The notes under the pieces: model-generated
Seen by the model: the letters and a program-made list of their open reading frames with translations, nothing else
The model's database searches: none
What the model was told of the DNA's origin: nothing
In this document: positions 12,683-25,290 of the stretch, piece by piece
How the letters are laid out: each line of letters starts with the position of its first letter
Position numbering within the stretch: position 1 is the stretch's first letter
Program-made: the position numbers and the translations under genes
From: Przewalskia tangutica
Taxonomy: Eukaryota > Streptophyta > Magnoliopsida > Solanales > Solanaceae
Reading direction: 5' to 3'
Assembly (NCBI GenBank): GCA_029844215.1
Contig: JAQGDG010000048.1
Coordinates: 310,001-374,000 of the forward strand
DNA: 64,000 nt

Positions 12683-12713
12683 AACATTCGACGAATGTTT
12701 CTGGCGAGGAGAA
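12683..12713 (+). other. Palindrome and polypurine tract of J
   Basis: AACATTCGACGAATGTT (12683-12699) is a perfect inverted repeat around one central base. It is followed by GCGAGGAGAA directly before the LTR, the expected plus-strand primer. Confidence 0.8.
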
Positions 12714-13376
12714 TGTTATACCCCGTATTTCCGCAGTATGTATGCGAGGACGCACGCACGAGAATACTACAGAAAAGATTCGAGCGAAGAAAGAGGTGAT
12801 TTTTCCACTAAAAGTTTCCGCTTTTGTGAAGGAAAAGGTTCGTTAACGGGAATTGATTCCCAGATTTGGTATTCTGACTTCGAATATTAGAGAATTATGG
12901 AATTTTATTTTCTGAAATGGTCACGCTGGGCCCACGAGAAATTTACTTGTGGGCCCGCTTTGTTTTTGAGATTTCCGAAGTTGGATATTTTCTGAAGACG
13001 AAATATTCTGGCGAATCGGGGCGACACGCGTCACCCCACGTGGCACCCTCGTCGATTTTACATTCGGGGCACAACACCGCTAGAGTCGCTTTTCGACTAA
13101 ACGCTTACAGAACTTCACGGCGGAAAATTCGCCATGTCGCTTTGTTTTTTGGCGGATTTTTCCGAGAGACGAAACATTCTCGACCAACGGAGGTGATACG
13201 TGTCACCTCACAACGAGACAGTCGCACTTGGCCAAACAAGTGGCAAGTCGGCTTGATATTTGTGTAGATATTTGCAGGGTTTTAAGGAGTAGGGTCTAGG
13301 GTGCACTTGGCTTGATCTTGGCCTTACACTTGCCTTGCACTTGGCTAGATCTTGGCCATCGTTGGCCTTGGGTTTG

Positions 13377-13388
13377 CTATAAATACCC
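13377..13388 (+). promoter_or_regulatory. TATA box of J 3' LTR
   Basis: CTATAAATACCC at the position equivalent to 7735 in the 5' LTR. Confidence 0.6.
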
Positions 13389-15234
13389 TCCTCAGGAAGA
13401 CTTATTCATTCACTCCTCACTTTGTCTAAGTCTTGAAATCCCTCCTCCTCTAGTAGCTCTCGCCCTAAGCCTCTCCCCTCCCTCCTCCTTGTGGCCTTTG
13501 GCCGAGAAGCGGTCCCCCCTCAGGTGCTAGCCGTGGGTACCCCCAGCCTAGTTGTTTCGTGATAATACCCATTGTCAGGTATAGAAATACTCCCTAGTAT
13601 TGCTATAATGCCCAAAATACCTTAGCCTTGTACCTTGTAGTATTCCAAAGATACCTCTTACGTAGAGTCCTGAATACTACCTTTGTCCTTTAGTCTCAAA
13701 CCGAAACCCTAAGGAAATCTTCATACTTGGTCAGTAATTGAGCAGGTTGGTTAGAACTTCTGGCGGTTGTTCGGGAGTGGTTCGAGCGCACTGAGGAGCT
13801 AAACCTTGCTCAGAGCGACATTAAACTCTGATAATTTTGGGCTTATCGAGGTAATTATCTTGTCCTCTATTGTAATTGGAAATTACATGTTTGTTAGGAT
13901 ATATAGTTGAAGTATACTATATACGGAACTATACTTAGTATTCTAAGCAATGTCTTTGACTTAAGCCCAAGAATTAAGAATCGAACTAAACCGTATTTAC
14001 ATAGGATCGTATCAGAGGCTTGTGTAGAATTGTACACGCCCGTTAGACGGTAAAACCCCCGGTTGGCTTGGTAGCCTACCGTTAGAGAGGAGATTTACGC
14101 TGTCATGTGTGAGGTCGCCAATTTTCTATGTAAAGATAGAAACTTATGTTTTGGGGTTAATAGACGCCAGTGACCTTTATAGGTGAAAGTACAAGAGTAG
14201 CGTATTCTACCTCAGGAGTGGAAAGGGCTAGCAAGGTTGTAGTACTTGAGCATTTTGCTTATTGTCGATAAATCGCCGCGAGGTACGTGAACCTCTTCCT
14301 ATCTTTTCTAGCATGATTGTCGTGAACTATGTAGTACGGTAGACGCGTATGCAAGTGACTTGGTTGGTTAAAACATATGGTGTTATAATAGCTACGGAAG
14401 TTAGTTATAACAACCTTATGTAAGTGAAAATGGTTTATCGACGCTAGAAGTTAGAGACTTGATCTTATGAGATAAGAGACTTAACTTATTTGTTTTAATG
14501 TGGATGTTTGCGTGAAACCTCATTCGTGAGTAATGAGTACTTGGTTTTTAAAGGGATAATGTTTTACCGATTTCGAGTCAAAATGTATCGCGGACCAACT
14601 GCGTTAATAAAAGGAAAATGTATTGAATAATGACGTTGTATTAAAACCGGTAGAAACCTCCATCCGCATGTGTTAAGATGAGACAAAATGATATTACATT
14701 TTCTAGATCACGGTCACTAAAAGATCGTTATAAACAAGAATAAACTACTCACGTATATGACATATGTTACTTAATTGTTCTAAAAAGGAATCAAGTGATT
14801 AAGTTTGGGAACTATGAAACCATTTGAAAATGAAAGCTCGAGTAATTGAAACTAGGCAACCGAACTTAGAAAGAATGTTGTTACTTGGTTTTGAAAAGGA
14901 AGCGGTTGGTCATTCTAATACTACTGTATCGGGTAAAAGACTTTTATAAAAGAAATGGATCCCTTTAAAAGAACTTACGATGTAGTACTTTGGGGTTAAA
15001 ACCTCACTTTGGTATAAAATGAAAGTACTTTGTGTTGTTGTGAAACTTCTACGCTGTTGTCAAGCTTGGCTATGCTTATCAGGATAACCTTTGTTATTGC
15101 AAAGCGTTGTATTTAATGTTACCGCTGGCTCTCGATGGAGGGTCGGTTGACTTGTTGAGAACTTACTTGGACGCGCCAAGCGACGAGAAATTCCACGCAC
15201 GCTCGCTGATAGTATTATTGTTGTTAATCACTTT

Positions 15235-15585
15235 CGACATACCGACACGATCGTAGCGCACGTATGCTTCCATTTTGGTTAAGGTCTCGTGGTTAATCGC
15301 TTTGGATATATCGACACGATGCGTAGCGCACGTATGTTTCCATTTTGATTATCGCCAGGATTTCCTTTTGGACATATCGACACGATCGCGTAGCGCACGC
15401 ATGCGCCCATTTGGAATGCCGCTCTATTGTTTCCTCTGGACATACCGACACGATGCGTAGCGCACGTATGCGTCCATTTGGAAAGTTGTCTTATTGTTTC
15501 TTGACATACCGACACGATGCGTAGCGCACGCATGCTTCCATCCGATTGCTTTGTCTTGTTGTTGAGGTCATATGGACGTATCTAC
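15235..15585 (+). repeat. Minisatellite in J 3' LTR
   Basis: Same array and unit number as in the 5' LTR. Units start near 15235, 15304, 15371, 15439, 15503 and 15573. Confidence 0.85.
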
Positions 15586-16157
15586 ACCATGCGATTCCGG
15601 GACACGCCGATGCGACCGATTGATGTTGTGGCGTGAGACCCATAGATTATATCGAGTGACGGTTTATGTCGCGAATCGTAGTTTGGTTATCATACATGTC
15701 TCACGCTTTATATAGACTAGTATGATTTCATTTACAAGATTGTACGCTTTCACATACTTGGTACCGCCAGACTGACCTCCTTCGGGCCGCTCATGCCGCA
15801 GTAGAGGTACATCGGTCGTGGATCCTCGCCATAGGATCAGCCAACGCATTCAAGCTCCGCCTCCGAGGCTTATCTTTTGGCAGGTGTTCCCGAGTTGTAA
15901 GTTCTTGTACATTCGGGGTATGGCGGCCCCGTCCGCCATAGTCATAATATATCTTAGAGGTCTGTAGTAATCAGGGCGTGGTTGTAAAAGGATTAAACTG
16001 CTCGGTTTTATGTATATACGGAAGGCAACCGCTTTGGTTTGCTTATTTATTATATCTCTTGTATAATGACTCATGTTTTATTCCATGATTTTTCTCGATG
16101 TATGTATCGCTAGGTGCCTGGTAAGGCACTACCACGCCCGATTTTCGGGGCGTGACA

Positions 16158-16755
16158 GGGTATTATATGAAAACAACTAGGCAGTGGGTACCCACTGCTA
16201 GCACCCAGGAGTGGAGGTATACCTCGCCTACCCCACTGTGGGGTACTCGGCCAGGGGAAGGGTGCTCTCGCTAAGCCTCACAAAGGGGGACGAAACACAA
16301 CAAGGAGGGGAGAGTTTAACACTTAAAGATTTGTGGAAAGGATGAAGAATTCATCAAAGGGAGAGGTATTTATAGGTCAAGGGATGGCCAACCAAAGGCC
16401 AAGATCAATCCACGTGTTAGGCAAGTGTAGGGCTAGGATTTACCAAACACAAATATCCTACCTACCGACTTTGTCAAGGCACAAAAACGTGCCTTACCTT
16501 GTCCATTTCGTCCAAGTCGACGATTTCAAGTTACTAATTGGAGGTGCTGGCGCCCTCTTGTTGGTCCAAAATATTTCGCCTCTGAAAAATCCGCAAAAAT
16601 TAAAATGACATAGCCGAAATTCCCTACGAAAGTCAGAAAACGCTTTACCAAAAACGACTCTAACCGGGTGTTGTGCACAAAATTTAATCGCCAAGCCTTT
16701 CAAGTTCGAAATTTCCTACGACGCTCCTGCGCATATACCGAAATACGGTATAACA
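16158..16755 (-). repeat. 3' LTR of G, U3 part (right of J)
   Basis: Continues the LTR broken at 7089. It matches 22155-22752 and reads TGTTATACCGTATTTCGG from 16755 leftwards. The first four bases are the right copy of J's GGGT duplication. Its U3 lacks the CACGTG motifs of J, C and K and is closer to type 2 U3. Confidence 0.88.
16365..16376 (-). promoter_or_regulatory. TATA box of G 3' LTR
   Basis: CCTATAAATACC on the minus strand, now separated from its R/U5 by element J. Confidence 0.6.
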
Positions 16756-16788
16756 TTCTCCTTCCTTAGAAACATTCGTCGATGTTCC
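16756..16788 (-). other. Polypurine tract and palindrome of G
   Basis: On the minus strand CTAAGGAAGGAGAA directly precedes the LTR. Just upstream lies the palindrome, AACATCGACGAATGTTT, missing one base. Confidence 0.75.
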
Positions 16789-17031
16789 TTCTAAGTCTCA
16801 AACAACGCGCCAAGATAGTCTTCACTACTATACTTACGAGAACAAACTCGCCACACATGGCCACGTAAACAATCGCTAGAAAATACTTATATCCAAGTCC
16901 ACGAAACACCTCTAACATCACCACAACCACCTCTCTCCGTGGTCTAAAATATACTTCCTTCGCACCTTCTCTCTACAAAAGAAATGATCACATCTATGCT
17001 CGCCATACATGCTCGCTTCTCTTTACTCGTC

Positions 17032-17103
17032 AGATACCACTTTGTCACTTTGTCGCGAGCCTTGCTCCGACGCATTCAACAAATGGTACCGTTGCTGCGA
17101 TCC
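17032..17103 (-). repeat. Relocated module with internal primer-binding-site-like sequence (G copy)
   Basis: On the minus strand it reads GGATCGCAGCAACGGTACC, later GTGACAAAGTGGTATCT. The same module occurs in C at 43449-43529 but at a different place relative to flanking interior sequence. Confidence 0.65.
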
Positions 17104-17489
17104 CGAGGATGTCGTACACTCGAACTCTTACCACATTCGACACGCCAAAGATTCAAAACTCGGTTACTATCTCTAACGTGGTCATCATTAATCGAACACT
17201 GATGGATCTTCGATACTTCCCGAACATCACAATATTTAAAGACCGACGATCGCTTCCTACGCCGACGCAAATGCTAACATAAAGCAACTCGCCTATCCTT
17301 CACATGAACTCACAAAGGCCCAAAGTAACTCGCTAAGTTCCTCTGCTTTCCAAAACTCGCCGCACCCAAACCCGGTGGTACTTTCAAGACCGACCGCCAA
17401 CTCAACTCTAAGCGCCGCCGACATCCGCATCGATTTCTCCGAGCCGCCAAAACCTTCCTGACAGCTTCCCATCCATAGTCCGCTGAACA

Positions 17490-17680
17490 AGCTCGAACTA
17501 ACTATCCGCACTCGCCAACATCGAACCAATCGACCGGCAACTTACACTTCCGCCCCTACCAGGCTTCAAAGGACGACATCCGAACATTGAAATGGTAGAT
17601 CAAACACTACCTCCACAGGAGACAACAATCCCCACAACTATCCCTGAAATCCAAACACTGGCCCGAGGGCGAACGCGACT
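17490..17680 (-). pseudogene. Diverged integrase remnant in element G
   Basis: On the forward strand TCGAACCAATCGACCGGCAA and what follows aligns with E's integrase at about 1385-1530 (TCGAACCAACCTATAGGCGA and onward). This is the part encoding the well-preserved integrase stretch from EDHLPLVEF to IGWF. Similarity is clear but far lower than between the integrase copies of B, E and L. It points to descent from an ancestor with pol and long decay since. Confidence 0.65.
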
Positions 17681-18479
17681 CGAGACTCACCAGTTCCTAA
17701 CCCCGCCAGTAAACTTTAGAAAACGGAAATAGCCACAACCTGGGCTTCACTGTCTGACGTAAGGTGAAGGTAGGCACCCCGTGCAGCCTTTCAACCCTTC
17801 AGATAACTCAACACAGCCGAGTAAACGGTCCCGAACGAAGAACACGATGGGCTGCCCATCGACCCACCACCGGCCGAACGATCCACGAACTCGTGACCGG
17901 GTTAATCGAATACGGGCCTAACACCTCGTGACCTACCACAAGCGCGACCACCACAAACCGACCCCACCACTAAAATCGCCGCTGTTGACCCGCAACGTGG
18001 CCTCAACCCGACCCGCAACGCGCATCATACTAGCTCCCGAACCGAACAATCTCACTAATCACGTTACTTAAAACCTAGGTCTTCTTAGCTCAACTACCCT
18101 CTTTCATTCCACACTACTAGGACCTGTCCCAACATAACTCACGCGGCACTATGCACTCCGATAAGTGGTCAAACATAACACTACACCTTTTCTCGAGATG
18201 GCCTCACCTCTAAGGTTTCTACGATAAAGCTCTAAGGCTCACACTTTCTCTATCCCCAAAATCTTACTCTGCTAAACAACCATGATTTCAAATCACAACT
18301 AACACACTGCTATCGTAACATAGCACCTAAGGTATACTCACCTTATCACCTATACAAAACTCTGTAGGGTTAAGGATAGATCTATGTTCATCGCTTCACT
18401 CCCTTAGTCGCTCTAATCAAACTCGCCTGCAGGCGCACAGCTAAGGAGGTGACGAACTACCCACCGATCAAGGCAAAGT

Positions 18480-19121
18480 CCTCCTACAAGGACACTCTAT
18501 CGACAATGCACTCTCGACGGCCATAGGTACAACAAGTACCAACTAAAGACGACATTCCCGATGACGCTCACACTGGTGAACCGAAGATCCGGAGTTCTCA
18601 CCAACTCCGCGCACTCGAACGCCCCGATATCCGTGGAAGACCACTCGCACCGGGCGAGGTGCATATCAAATCTGGCCGCGAGGCGACTTGCCTCGAAGTT
18701 ACCAGCGACCTTGCCGCTCGCCCTCCTCTCGCCGCCCTTCGTTAACCCGCCGATCTCACGCTTTCGGCCGCGCATAAGCCCGCATAATGTGCCATGCTCA
18801 AGCCCAATCAAGAATTACTCTTGCACAACCTCTTTTAGATAGTCCTCAAGACTCAGACATCGGTATACTGTAGCCAAATCTATAGCTAGTAATGGTCGCC
18901 TTTGCAATCTAAATTCTCTGCTCCCTGGCCGTAAGAAGGTTCAAATGTCATGGCCGCAGAGGAATCGGCCGCCGCATAAACTCATTGGGCTAGCGACGTC
19001 GCAGAACTCCCGAACGAAGCACCACCCCGGTGATGATTGGGCTGTGCTCACGTAATCCTCTCAGACTTACTCAGCCTCCACCGCCTTGCGCTCCTCCCGG
19101 CCGGTTGCCTACGCGAGGCAT
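18480..19121 (-). pseudogene. Shortened gag of element G
   Basis: The start is at the minus-strand ATG ending at 19121 (MPRVGNRP), equivalent to the gag starts of the other elements. The roughly 640-base region matches C 42401-43110 closely but lacks most of the central Gag core (the EDDPQEF to EDDRREYNVEF stretch) seen in B, L and J. The tail shows a damaged nucleocapsid region. The matching architecture in C and G suggests one shortened gag lineage, not two independent losses. Confidence 0.65.
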
Positions 19122-19308
19122 AACGGTAGTGGAAAGAAATACGCCGTAGGGTCCAACTTACAACACGACTCTAAGGCACGATCTCGGAGTGAGAAGAATA
19201 GAAACCAATCCTAAATACTCCTATAGCCTCCTCGATTATTGGTGTGGTGCACAACACACCGATAATCAAGACTTCATCGATACGGTCAGACACTTTCCGA
19301 GGATTAAT

Positions 19309-19320
19309 CGCTCGATACCA
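19309..19320 (-). other. Primer binding site of G (tRNA-Met)
   Basis: TGGTATCGAGCG on the minus strand, four bases from the LTR edge. It matches the initiator tRNA-Met site apart from the CAG-equivalent bases. Confidence 0.8.
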
Positions 19321-19324
19321 CTTT

Positions 19325-22300
19325 TGTCACGACCGATTCCTGCCCGTGGATCGTGCCTTACCCCGCACCCTAGTGATACAACATCGTAGTAATCACTTAA
19401 CATAAACGATACAAGACATATTATGAAATATGAAACAATAACTGAGAAAACTTGCCTTTCTAAGATATATAAAATGACAACTTTTTCAATACGAGCAGCT
19501 TTAACTTTTACAAACCCCGCCTACAACAGCATTTCAGCACTTCACGAATGATATGATAACCATGGCGGACAGTGGCCCCGCCAAACCCCTAATGTAAACA
19601 CTTACTACGATGTGACTATACCATCGATAAGCCTCCGAGAAACGGAGCTTCCTAACGCTGAAACCGGACTCGAGAGCTAGGATCAACGATCGCGTACCTC
19701 AACTGGCGATGAACGCAGCTCGGGCGAGGTCGCAAGACAAAAATCGAGTATGTGAAACTGAAAATACATACCGTAAATGAAATCATAGCACCATATAAAG
19801 CAGAGACATGTATGATAACCAAACTACGCTACAACAAAGCATCATGTCAAGTCGTGACTCACGCCTCAAGTCATCACTCAAGTATAACAATGGGTCTCGT
19901 GCCCACAACATCAATCATGCCCGTGGAATACCTTCTCACCGCCACTTCATGATATAAAAGCACCAAGGAACACACATGAACACCGTGTCCCACTGTGTCA
20001 TAATAAAATCAGACGGTAAGTACGAAGGCATACCGACTACTAAAAACCTACAGCACTAACAAGGTCATGAATCAGATTATAAGATCTGTCTAGACCGTCA
20101 CATGATCAAAGCCGCCACTTGCCCGCAGATCAATGTACGCTGCTAACCTCGAACTCCCGCAGCCCGCATAGGCCAATCTCATCGCCCGCACGAGGTATTC
20201 CCGCGTCGAGGGTAGCTACTCCCGCATCGCCCCGACTTCGCACCGCACGCCACATGGACCGCATGCCCATAAAGGACGCACACTAACCTCGAACTCGTCA
20301 GAGCTCGCGATAGGCCCCGGGACTGCATGAGGTATTCTCGAATCATAGGTCCATCGACCACTCGAAGTCTACTCCCTGACGGAGGCGCTTAACCCTAATC
20401 ATCTCAAGAGATGAGTGATGTAAAATACTAACACAAAAATTATCGTTAACAACATAAGCACAACAAAGGAAACCTCTTTACACAACATCACAAGATACTA
20501 ACACACGTAGCATCCTAGCATGTTTACTTATCAATCAACAAGAAAGTATTACTGTGCTATCACAAACCAACACAATCAAGTTATACACACAAGGTAATTT
20601 CTACTATATACAACAAGTTCTGGTTTTATCCCCAAAGTACTTCATACATTAACTCTTTAAAAGATACGTTACTTTCACAATGTCACACAATACCCGTAGT
20701 ATAAAATAGAGTGACTGTCCTTTTAAAGTAAATCAATTACTTCTCTTTGTAAAATCAAGTAGCAACATTCTTTCCAATGATCAAGTTTGCCTAATTTCCA
20801 ATGTTCAAGTTTCTCATTTTAGAAAGGTTTCAGAGTTCATAGTCTTATTCATTTAAGAATATAATTCTCCTTTAAACTATCTGAGAAACATAAGTCTTAT
20901 ATGTGAGTAGGATATTCTTGTTTATAACAATCTTATTACAAATGCATGATCTAGAAATATCATTTTGTCTCATCTAGCTTCTATGCAGATGGAAGTTTCT
21001 ATCGGTTTTAATAATACTTAATTATTAAAAACATTTCCTCTTATAAACGCTGCAGTTGGTTTGTCGATACACATTCGATTTCAAAATCAAGAAACATTCT
21101 TAAGACGTTATACCTAACTTTCCATAAAGCTAGCATAACTCTTAAGTTTTCAAAACAAATCAAGTATTACTTCTTCTTTCAAATGATTCAAAAATCTTTG
21201 AAATACTTCAAGTTCTTTATTAACACATAACACGCCGCTTATAGTTCAAATCGCTTACCTTTTAAAACCACAAGTATTTTCTACCAACATAAAGTCGTTA
21301 TAACTAACTTCCCATAAAGTCGTTATAACACTTTATGTTTTAAACCAATCAAATACATTTAGCACACGACGCTCACCGCACTACATAGTTCACACATATC
21401 ACGCTAGAAGAGATGAAGAGGTTCACATACCTCGCGACGAGCATCGACTAATAGCAAACGCCCAAGTACTTCAAACCGCTTCGCTACTCCTTAGCCAAGA
21501 GATCGCGCCATACGTAGTCCTTCAACCTATACGGCCACAAGGCGCTTATTAACATTTAGATCCCTTCGTAGAACATTCTACGTAAAAATTCAGAAGACCT
21601 CCCCGCAACAACAGAAATCTCCTCCTCTATCGAGGCCGCCACCAAGCCAACCTGGGGGTTATACATCTAACCCTAACTGCACAATTCTACTCCACTGCAC
21701 TACTTCACAAGTCTCATGTAATACACCCTAGTAATTACAGCTCGCATCTTCTTTAAATTCAGCTTAAGTCAAAAGACATTGCCGATAACTACGTCAGTTC
21801 TAAATATATAGTATACTTCAACTATATAGTCTAACAATCATGTAATTTCCAATTACAATAGAGGACAAGATATTTACCTCGATAAGCCCATAATTATCCG
21901 AGTTTAAATGCTTGGCCCCGAGCAAGGTTTAGCTCACTACTCAGGCGCTCCGACTCAGCTCCAACAACCCTTAGAAGTTCTAACCAACTTCTACTTATGA
22001 CTTCAACTACTGTGAAGATTTTCCTGTGGTTTCTGGTTGTACAGACAGAAGTATAATAGTATTTCGGCTTTTTATAGTATAACCTTAGAATACTACAAGG
22101 TATACGCTAAGGTAATTGGGCATTATAACAATACTTTGAGAGTATTTCTACCAAGAGAGGGGTATTATATGAAAACAACTAGCAGGGGTACCCCACTTGG
22201 CCAGCACCCAGGAGTGGTATACCTCTACCCACTGGGGTACTCTCACAAGGGGAAGGGTGCTCTCGGCTAAGCCTCACAAAGGGGGGACGAAACACAACAA

Positions 22301-22752
22301 GGAGGGGAGAGTTTAACACTTAAAGATTTGTGGAAAGGATGAAGAATTCATCAGGAGAGGGTATTTATAGTCAAGGACGCCAACCAAAGGCCAAGATCAA
22401 TCCACGTGTTAGGCAAGTGTAGGGCTAGGATTTAACAAACACAAATATCCTACCTACAATTGACTTTGTCAAGGCACAAAAAACGTGCCTTACATTGTCC
22501 ATTTCGTCCCAGTTGGACGATTTCAAGCAACAAATTGGAGGGTGCCAGTGGCGCCTCTTGTTGGTCCAAAATGTTTCGCCTCTCGGAAAAATCCGCAAAA
22601 ATTAAAATGACATAGCGGAAATTCCCTACTAAAGTGAAAACGCTTCAAAAACGACTCTAACCGTGTCAGGTACAAAATTTAATCGCCAAGCCTTCTTGAA
22701 GTTCGAAATTTCCTACGCACGCTCTCGCTGCATACTGAAATACGGTATAACA
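19325..22752 (-). repeat. 5' LTR of G
   Basis: Complete LTR of about 3.43 kb with both family termini. Its R/U5 half matches type 1 LTRs of J and C. Its U3 half (22160-22752) is closer to type 2. GC-rich internal repeats lie near 20160-20390 and AT-rich DNA near 20430-21380. Confidence 0.88.
22360..22371 (-). promoter_or_regulatory. TATA box of G 5' LTR
   Basis: CTATAAATACCC on the minus strand; this would drive transcription of G. Confidence 0.6.
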
Positions 22753-23800
22753 CCTACCACCGCGCCACTCCTAGTCGAGCGCCTCTGCAAAATGACCTGT
22801 GGCCATAATCAAACAAGCTCCCGTAGTCGAAGTGGGACCTGGACCGTGACGCCACACCGGCAGGGGTGGTCCCGACGCCGCTGCGGGCGCCGACGCTCAA
22901 GTCCCGGGGCCGCCGCTCGAATATCACGGGTGGGCTTTGAGGACGGCAGAGTGCTCAGCCGGGCTGCAAATCTAGATCGCTGCCGAGGCCGCCACCACGA
23001 TAGCCACCAAAAGACCCTGCCGCCCTGGTCTTCGCCGCCGCTGTGCCAACCCGTCGGCCTCTACGCCTCACATCCAAGAGCATGAGCTCGCATGCGGTAA
23101 TGTCCATACCGTGAATAGAAACACCGCATGACTCGCCATATAGTCATCTAGCCCGTGATGGCGGTGCACCCTATCCTCCATATCGCTACAATGCTGGGAC
23201 ATATCGAGCCAATGAATCAAACTCGACATTGTACTTCGACAAGGCGTCCTCTCGCCTCGGCAAAAAATCTATCGCCGCGCCTCCTCATCCGCGAGGCAAG
23301 CATGAGTGAGAAAGCCTCGAGAACTCATCCTAGGCCCGGACGCGTGCTCTCCCGATAACTCCAGATCAAAACAATCGACCGCGTATCACGCAGCCTATGT
23401 GAACTAAAGATCACGACTCGGTCTCCGATGCCCGATCACTCGTAATCCTCAGCCGACGGATGAACTCGCGATCATCTCCGCCGACCGTAAAACCGGGCCA
23501 CAACTCGTAGTCTCGTAGCCTCAAACTCTGCGCCTCGCCGTGAACCACGGCACGATCGGCTGGATCGAATCCGATTCACTGTCCTCGTGTTCGCCACAAT
23601 CCTAGCCAATAGTGGGCCATCTCCTTGCACCATCTCCTCCGCCCAGTGTGGGACAGCGAGGTGCGGATCGTAGTCTCGCTGGATCGGCGGCGTTGAACTG
23701 CCGCCTCGTATAGATCGGGCCCGAGCCCTCGCGACTCTAGGTGTCCCATCAGCGCCTCCTCCGGCCGCTTTCTGAGCCGGGTTGCCTTACGTGGAGGCAT
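22753..23800 (-). pseudogene. gag of element E (frameshifted)
   Basis: Gag of the type 2 element. The start is the minus-strand ATG at 23798-23800 (MPPRKATRLRKRP), which follows a leader of about 175 bases after the primer binding site. The fragment contains the conserved central region in broken frames. It ends near 22753-22830 in the nucleocapsid part, where the reverse complement resembles the zinc-knuckle region of B at 31050-31130. Element G cuts it there, and protease resumes at 4259. Confidence 0.75.
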
Positions 23801-23974
23801 AATCAAGCAGTAAGGAATACGTTAGAGGTCCAACTTAACACTCTAAAGCACGATCTCGGAGTAAGAAGAGTGGAAACCAATCCTAAATATCCTATAGCCT
23901 CTCGACATTGGTGGTGCACAACACACCGATAATCAAGACTTACTAGATACGGTCAGACACTTTCAGAGATTAAT

Positions 23975-23986
23975 CGCTCGATACCA
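23975..23986 (-). other. Primer binding site of E (tRNA-Met)
   Basis: TGGTATCGAGCG on the minus strand next to the 5' LTR edge. Confidence 0.8.
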
Positions 23987-25179
23987 CTTTGTCACGACCC
24001 ATTCCGGTTCGCGGATCGTGCTTCACGGCACCCAAGTAGTCATACATCGTAGTAATCAGCGGAAATATAAAACAAGACATGAAACAGCTTTATAAAATAA
24101 GATACGCTTTATGTGAGAAAACGCCGCTTTCTAAGCATATATATAAACATGGTTTAGCAGCTACATCCGAGCATCGCATAACATGACTACAGCACTCTAA
24201 GGAAATATACAACTATGGCGGGATTGCCCGCCATACCGATCAGATAAAACTATCTACAACAGGAGATCATACCCAAAAGTAGAGCCTCTAAAAGATGGAG
24301 CTCCCACACCAACGTAGATCCTAAGAATGTGGATCTAGCACTGCCACTTACTGCAGCATGAACACGCCCGGAAGGAGGTCAAGACAACATGTACTAAGTA
24401 TATGAAATCAGAAAGTACTTAAATGAAAACATATCATTTTAAAATCGGTTTTGCAAGTATGTATGAAACAACTAATGGACCGCATATAGTGCCATCATAA
24501 ACAAGAGCAACAATAGGTAAATCAGAATGTCTTTTCTAGGCTGCGAATGATCGGCAGGCCATTGCCAGTAGTATCACCATGCAAGCCTAATCCTCGACTC
24601 AGAGTCCGCATAAGCCACTCACATAGGCCCGCATATGGTACATAACCCGCATCGAGGGTAGCTACTCCCTGATCGCCTCGACTCGTAGTCCGCATGGACA
24701 CATAGACCGCATGAGGTATAACCCGCATCACTAACCTCGAACTCCGTAGCTCCGCATAGGTCCCGGACTCGCATGAGGTATTCTCGAATCATGGTCCTGC
24801 ATCACCGAAGTCTACCCCGCACGGAGGCGCCTTAACCCCTGCAATATGTCAAGAGGTGAGTGATAGTATACTAACATAACAACTTATCTTTAAACAAATG
24901 TATACAACAAGAATACTCTCTTATACAAACGTTACAAGACACTAACACACATAGCATCATATCATGTCTACTTATCAAACCATCTTATTATTCTTTCACA
25001 ATTCAATATAAGTCTGTTATAAACACATAGGCAAACCTTTCTTTTATCAATCTTAAGTGGTTATACTTATCTTCCCATAAAGCTAGTATAACTCTTAAGC
25101 TTCGCTTTAAAACCAATTAGTTCTCTTTAAAAATGATTCAAGATTCTTTTGAAATGCTTTCATTCTTTATTATTCAAAG

Positions 25180-25290
25180 CTTTGCCGAGGCATTGTAAGT
25201 ATTATTCGAGCTTAAGCCATGAGGCATTGCCGTAAGTATTATTCAGCTTAAGCCGTGAGGCATTGCCGTAGTTATTATTCGCTAACACAT
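25180..25290 (-). repeat. 37-base minisatellite in E 5' LTR
   Basis: About three units of a repeat reading GGCATTGCCGTAAGTATTAT then CAGCTTAAGCC on the forward strand. The same unit is tandem in all type 2 LTRs but single in type 1. Confidence 0.75.

Larger units (their letters stand above)
7090..16157 (+). mobile_element. Element J: complete type 1 pol-less LTR element
   Basis: A 9,068-base element bounded by near-identical 3.45-kb LTRs (7090-10540 and 12714-16157), each beginning TGTTATACC and ending CGTGACA, with a GGGT target duplication. The interior (10541-12713) is only about 2.2 kb. It holds a tRNA-Met primer binding site, a degraded gag, a non-coding block, the conserved palindrome and a polypurine tract. 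No protease, RT, RNase H or integrase motif is readable, so the element could move only with enzymes supplied in trans. Confidence 0.9.
12714..16157 (+). repeat. 3' LTR of J
   Basis: Begins TGTTATACCCCGTATTTCC, ends GGGGCGTGACA, and matches 7090-10540 throughout, including its own copy of the minisatellite. Differences are mostly one- to three-base indels at CTG, CAG and GG sites. Confidence 0.9.
16789..18479 (-). other. Non-coding interior of element G
   Basis: No intact gene. The reverse complement aligns with C 43110-44530 over most of its length, for example TATGGCGAGCATAGATGTGATCA near 17000 with C 44325. It contains the integrase remnant (17490-17680) and an 80-base module with a primer-binding-site-like sequence (17032-17103), each listed separately. 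Confidence 0.75.
4260..22752 (-). mobile_element. Element G: type 1 pol-less LTR element inserted in E, split by J
   Basis: A minus-strand element with 5' LTR 19325-22752, primer binding site 19309-19320, short gag 18480-19121, non-coding interior 16791-18479, palindrome and polypurine tract 16756-16788, and 3' LTR 4260-16755 interrupted by element J. Without J it is about 9.4 kb, with LTRs of about 3.4 kb and an interior of about 2.6 kb. There is no protease, RT or RNase H; only a diverged integrase remnant remains. The right flank starts CCTAC, but the left flank is not clearly the same, so the target duplication is unresolved. Confidence 0.85.

Noticed and set aside
25180..25290. Possible CRISPR-like array from regularly spaced repeats in LTRs
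   Set aside because: The units are directly adjacent, with no unique spacers, and sit inside plant LTRs.
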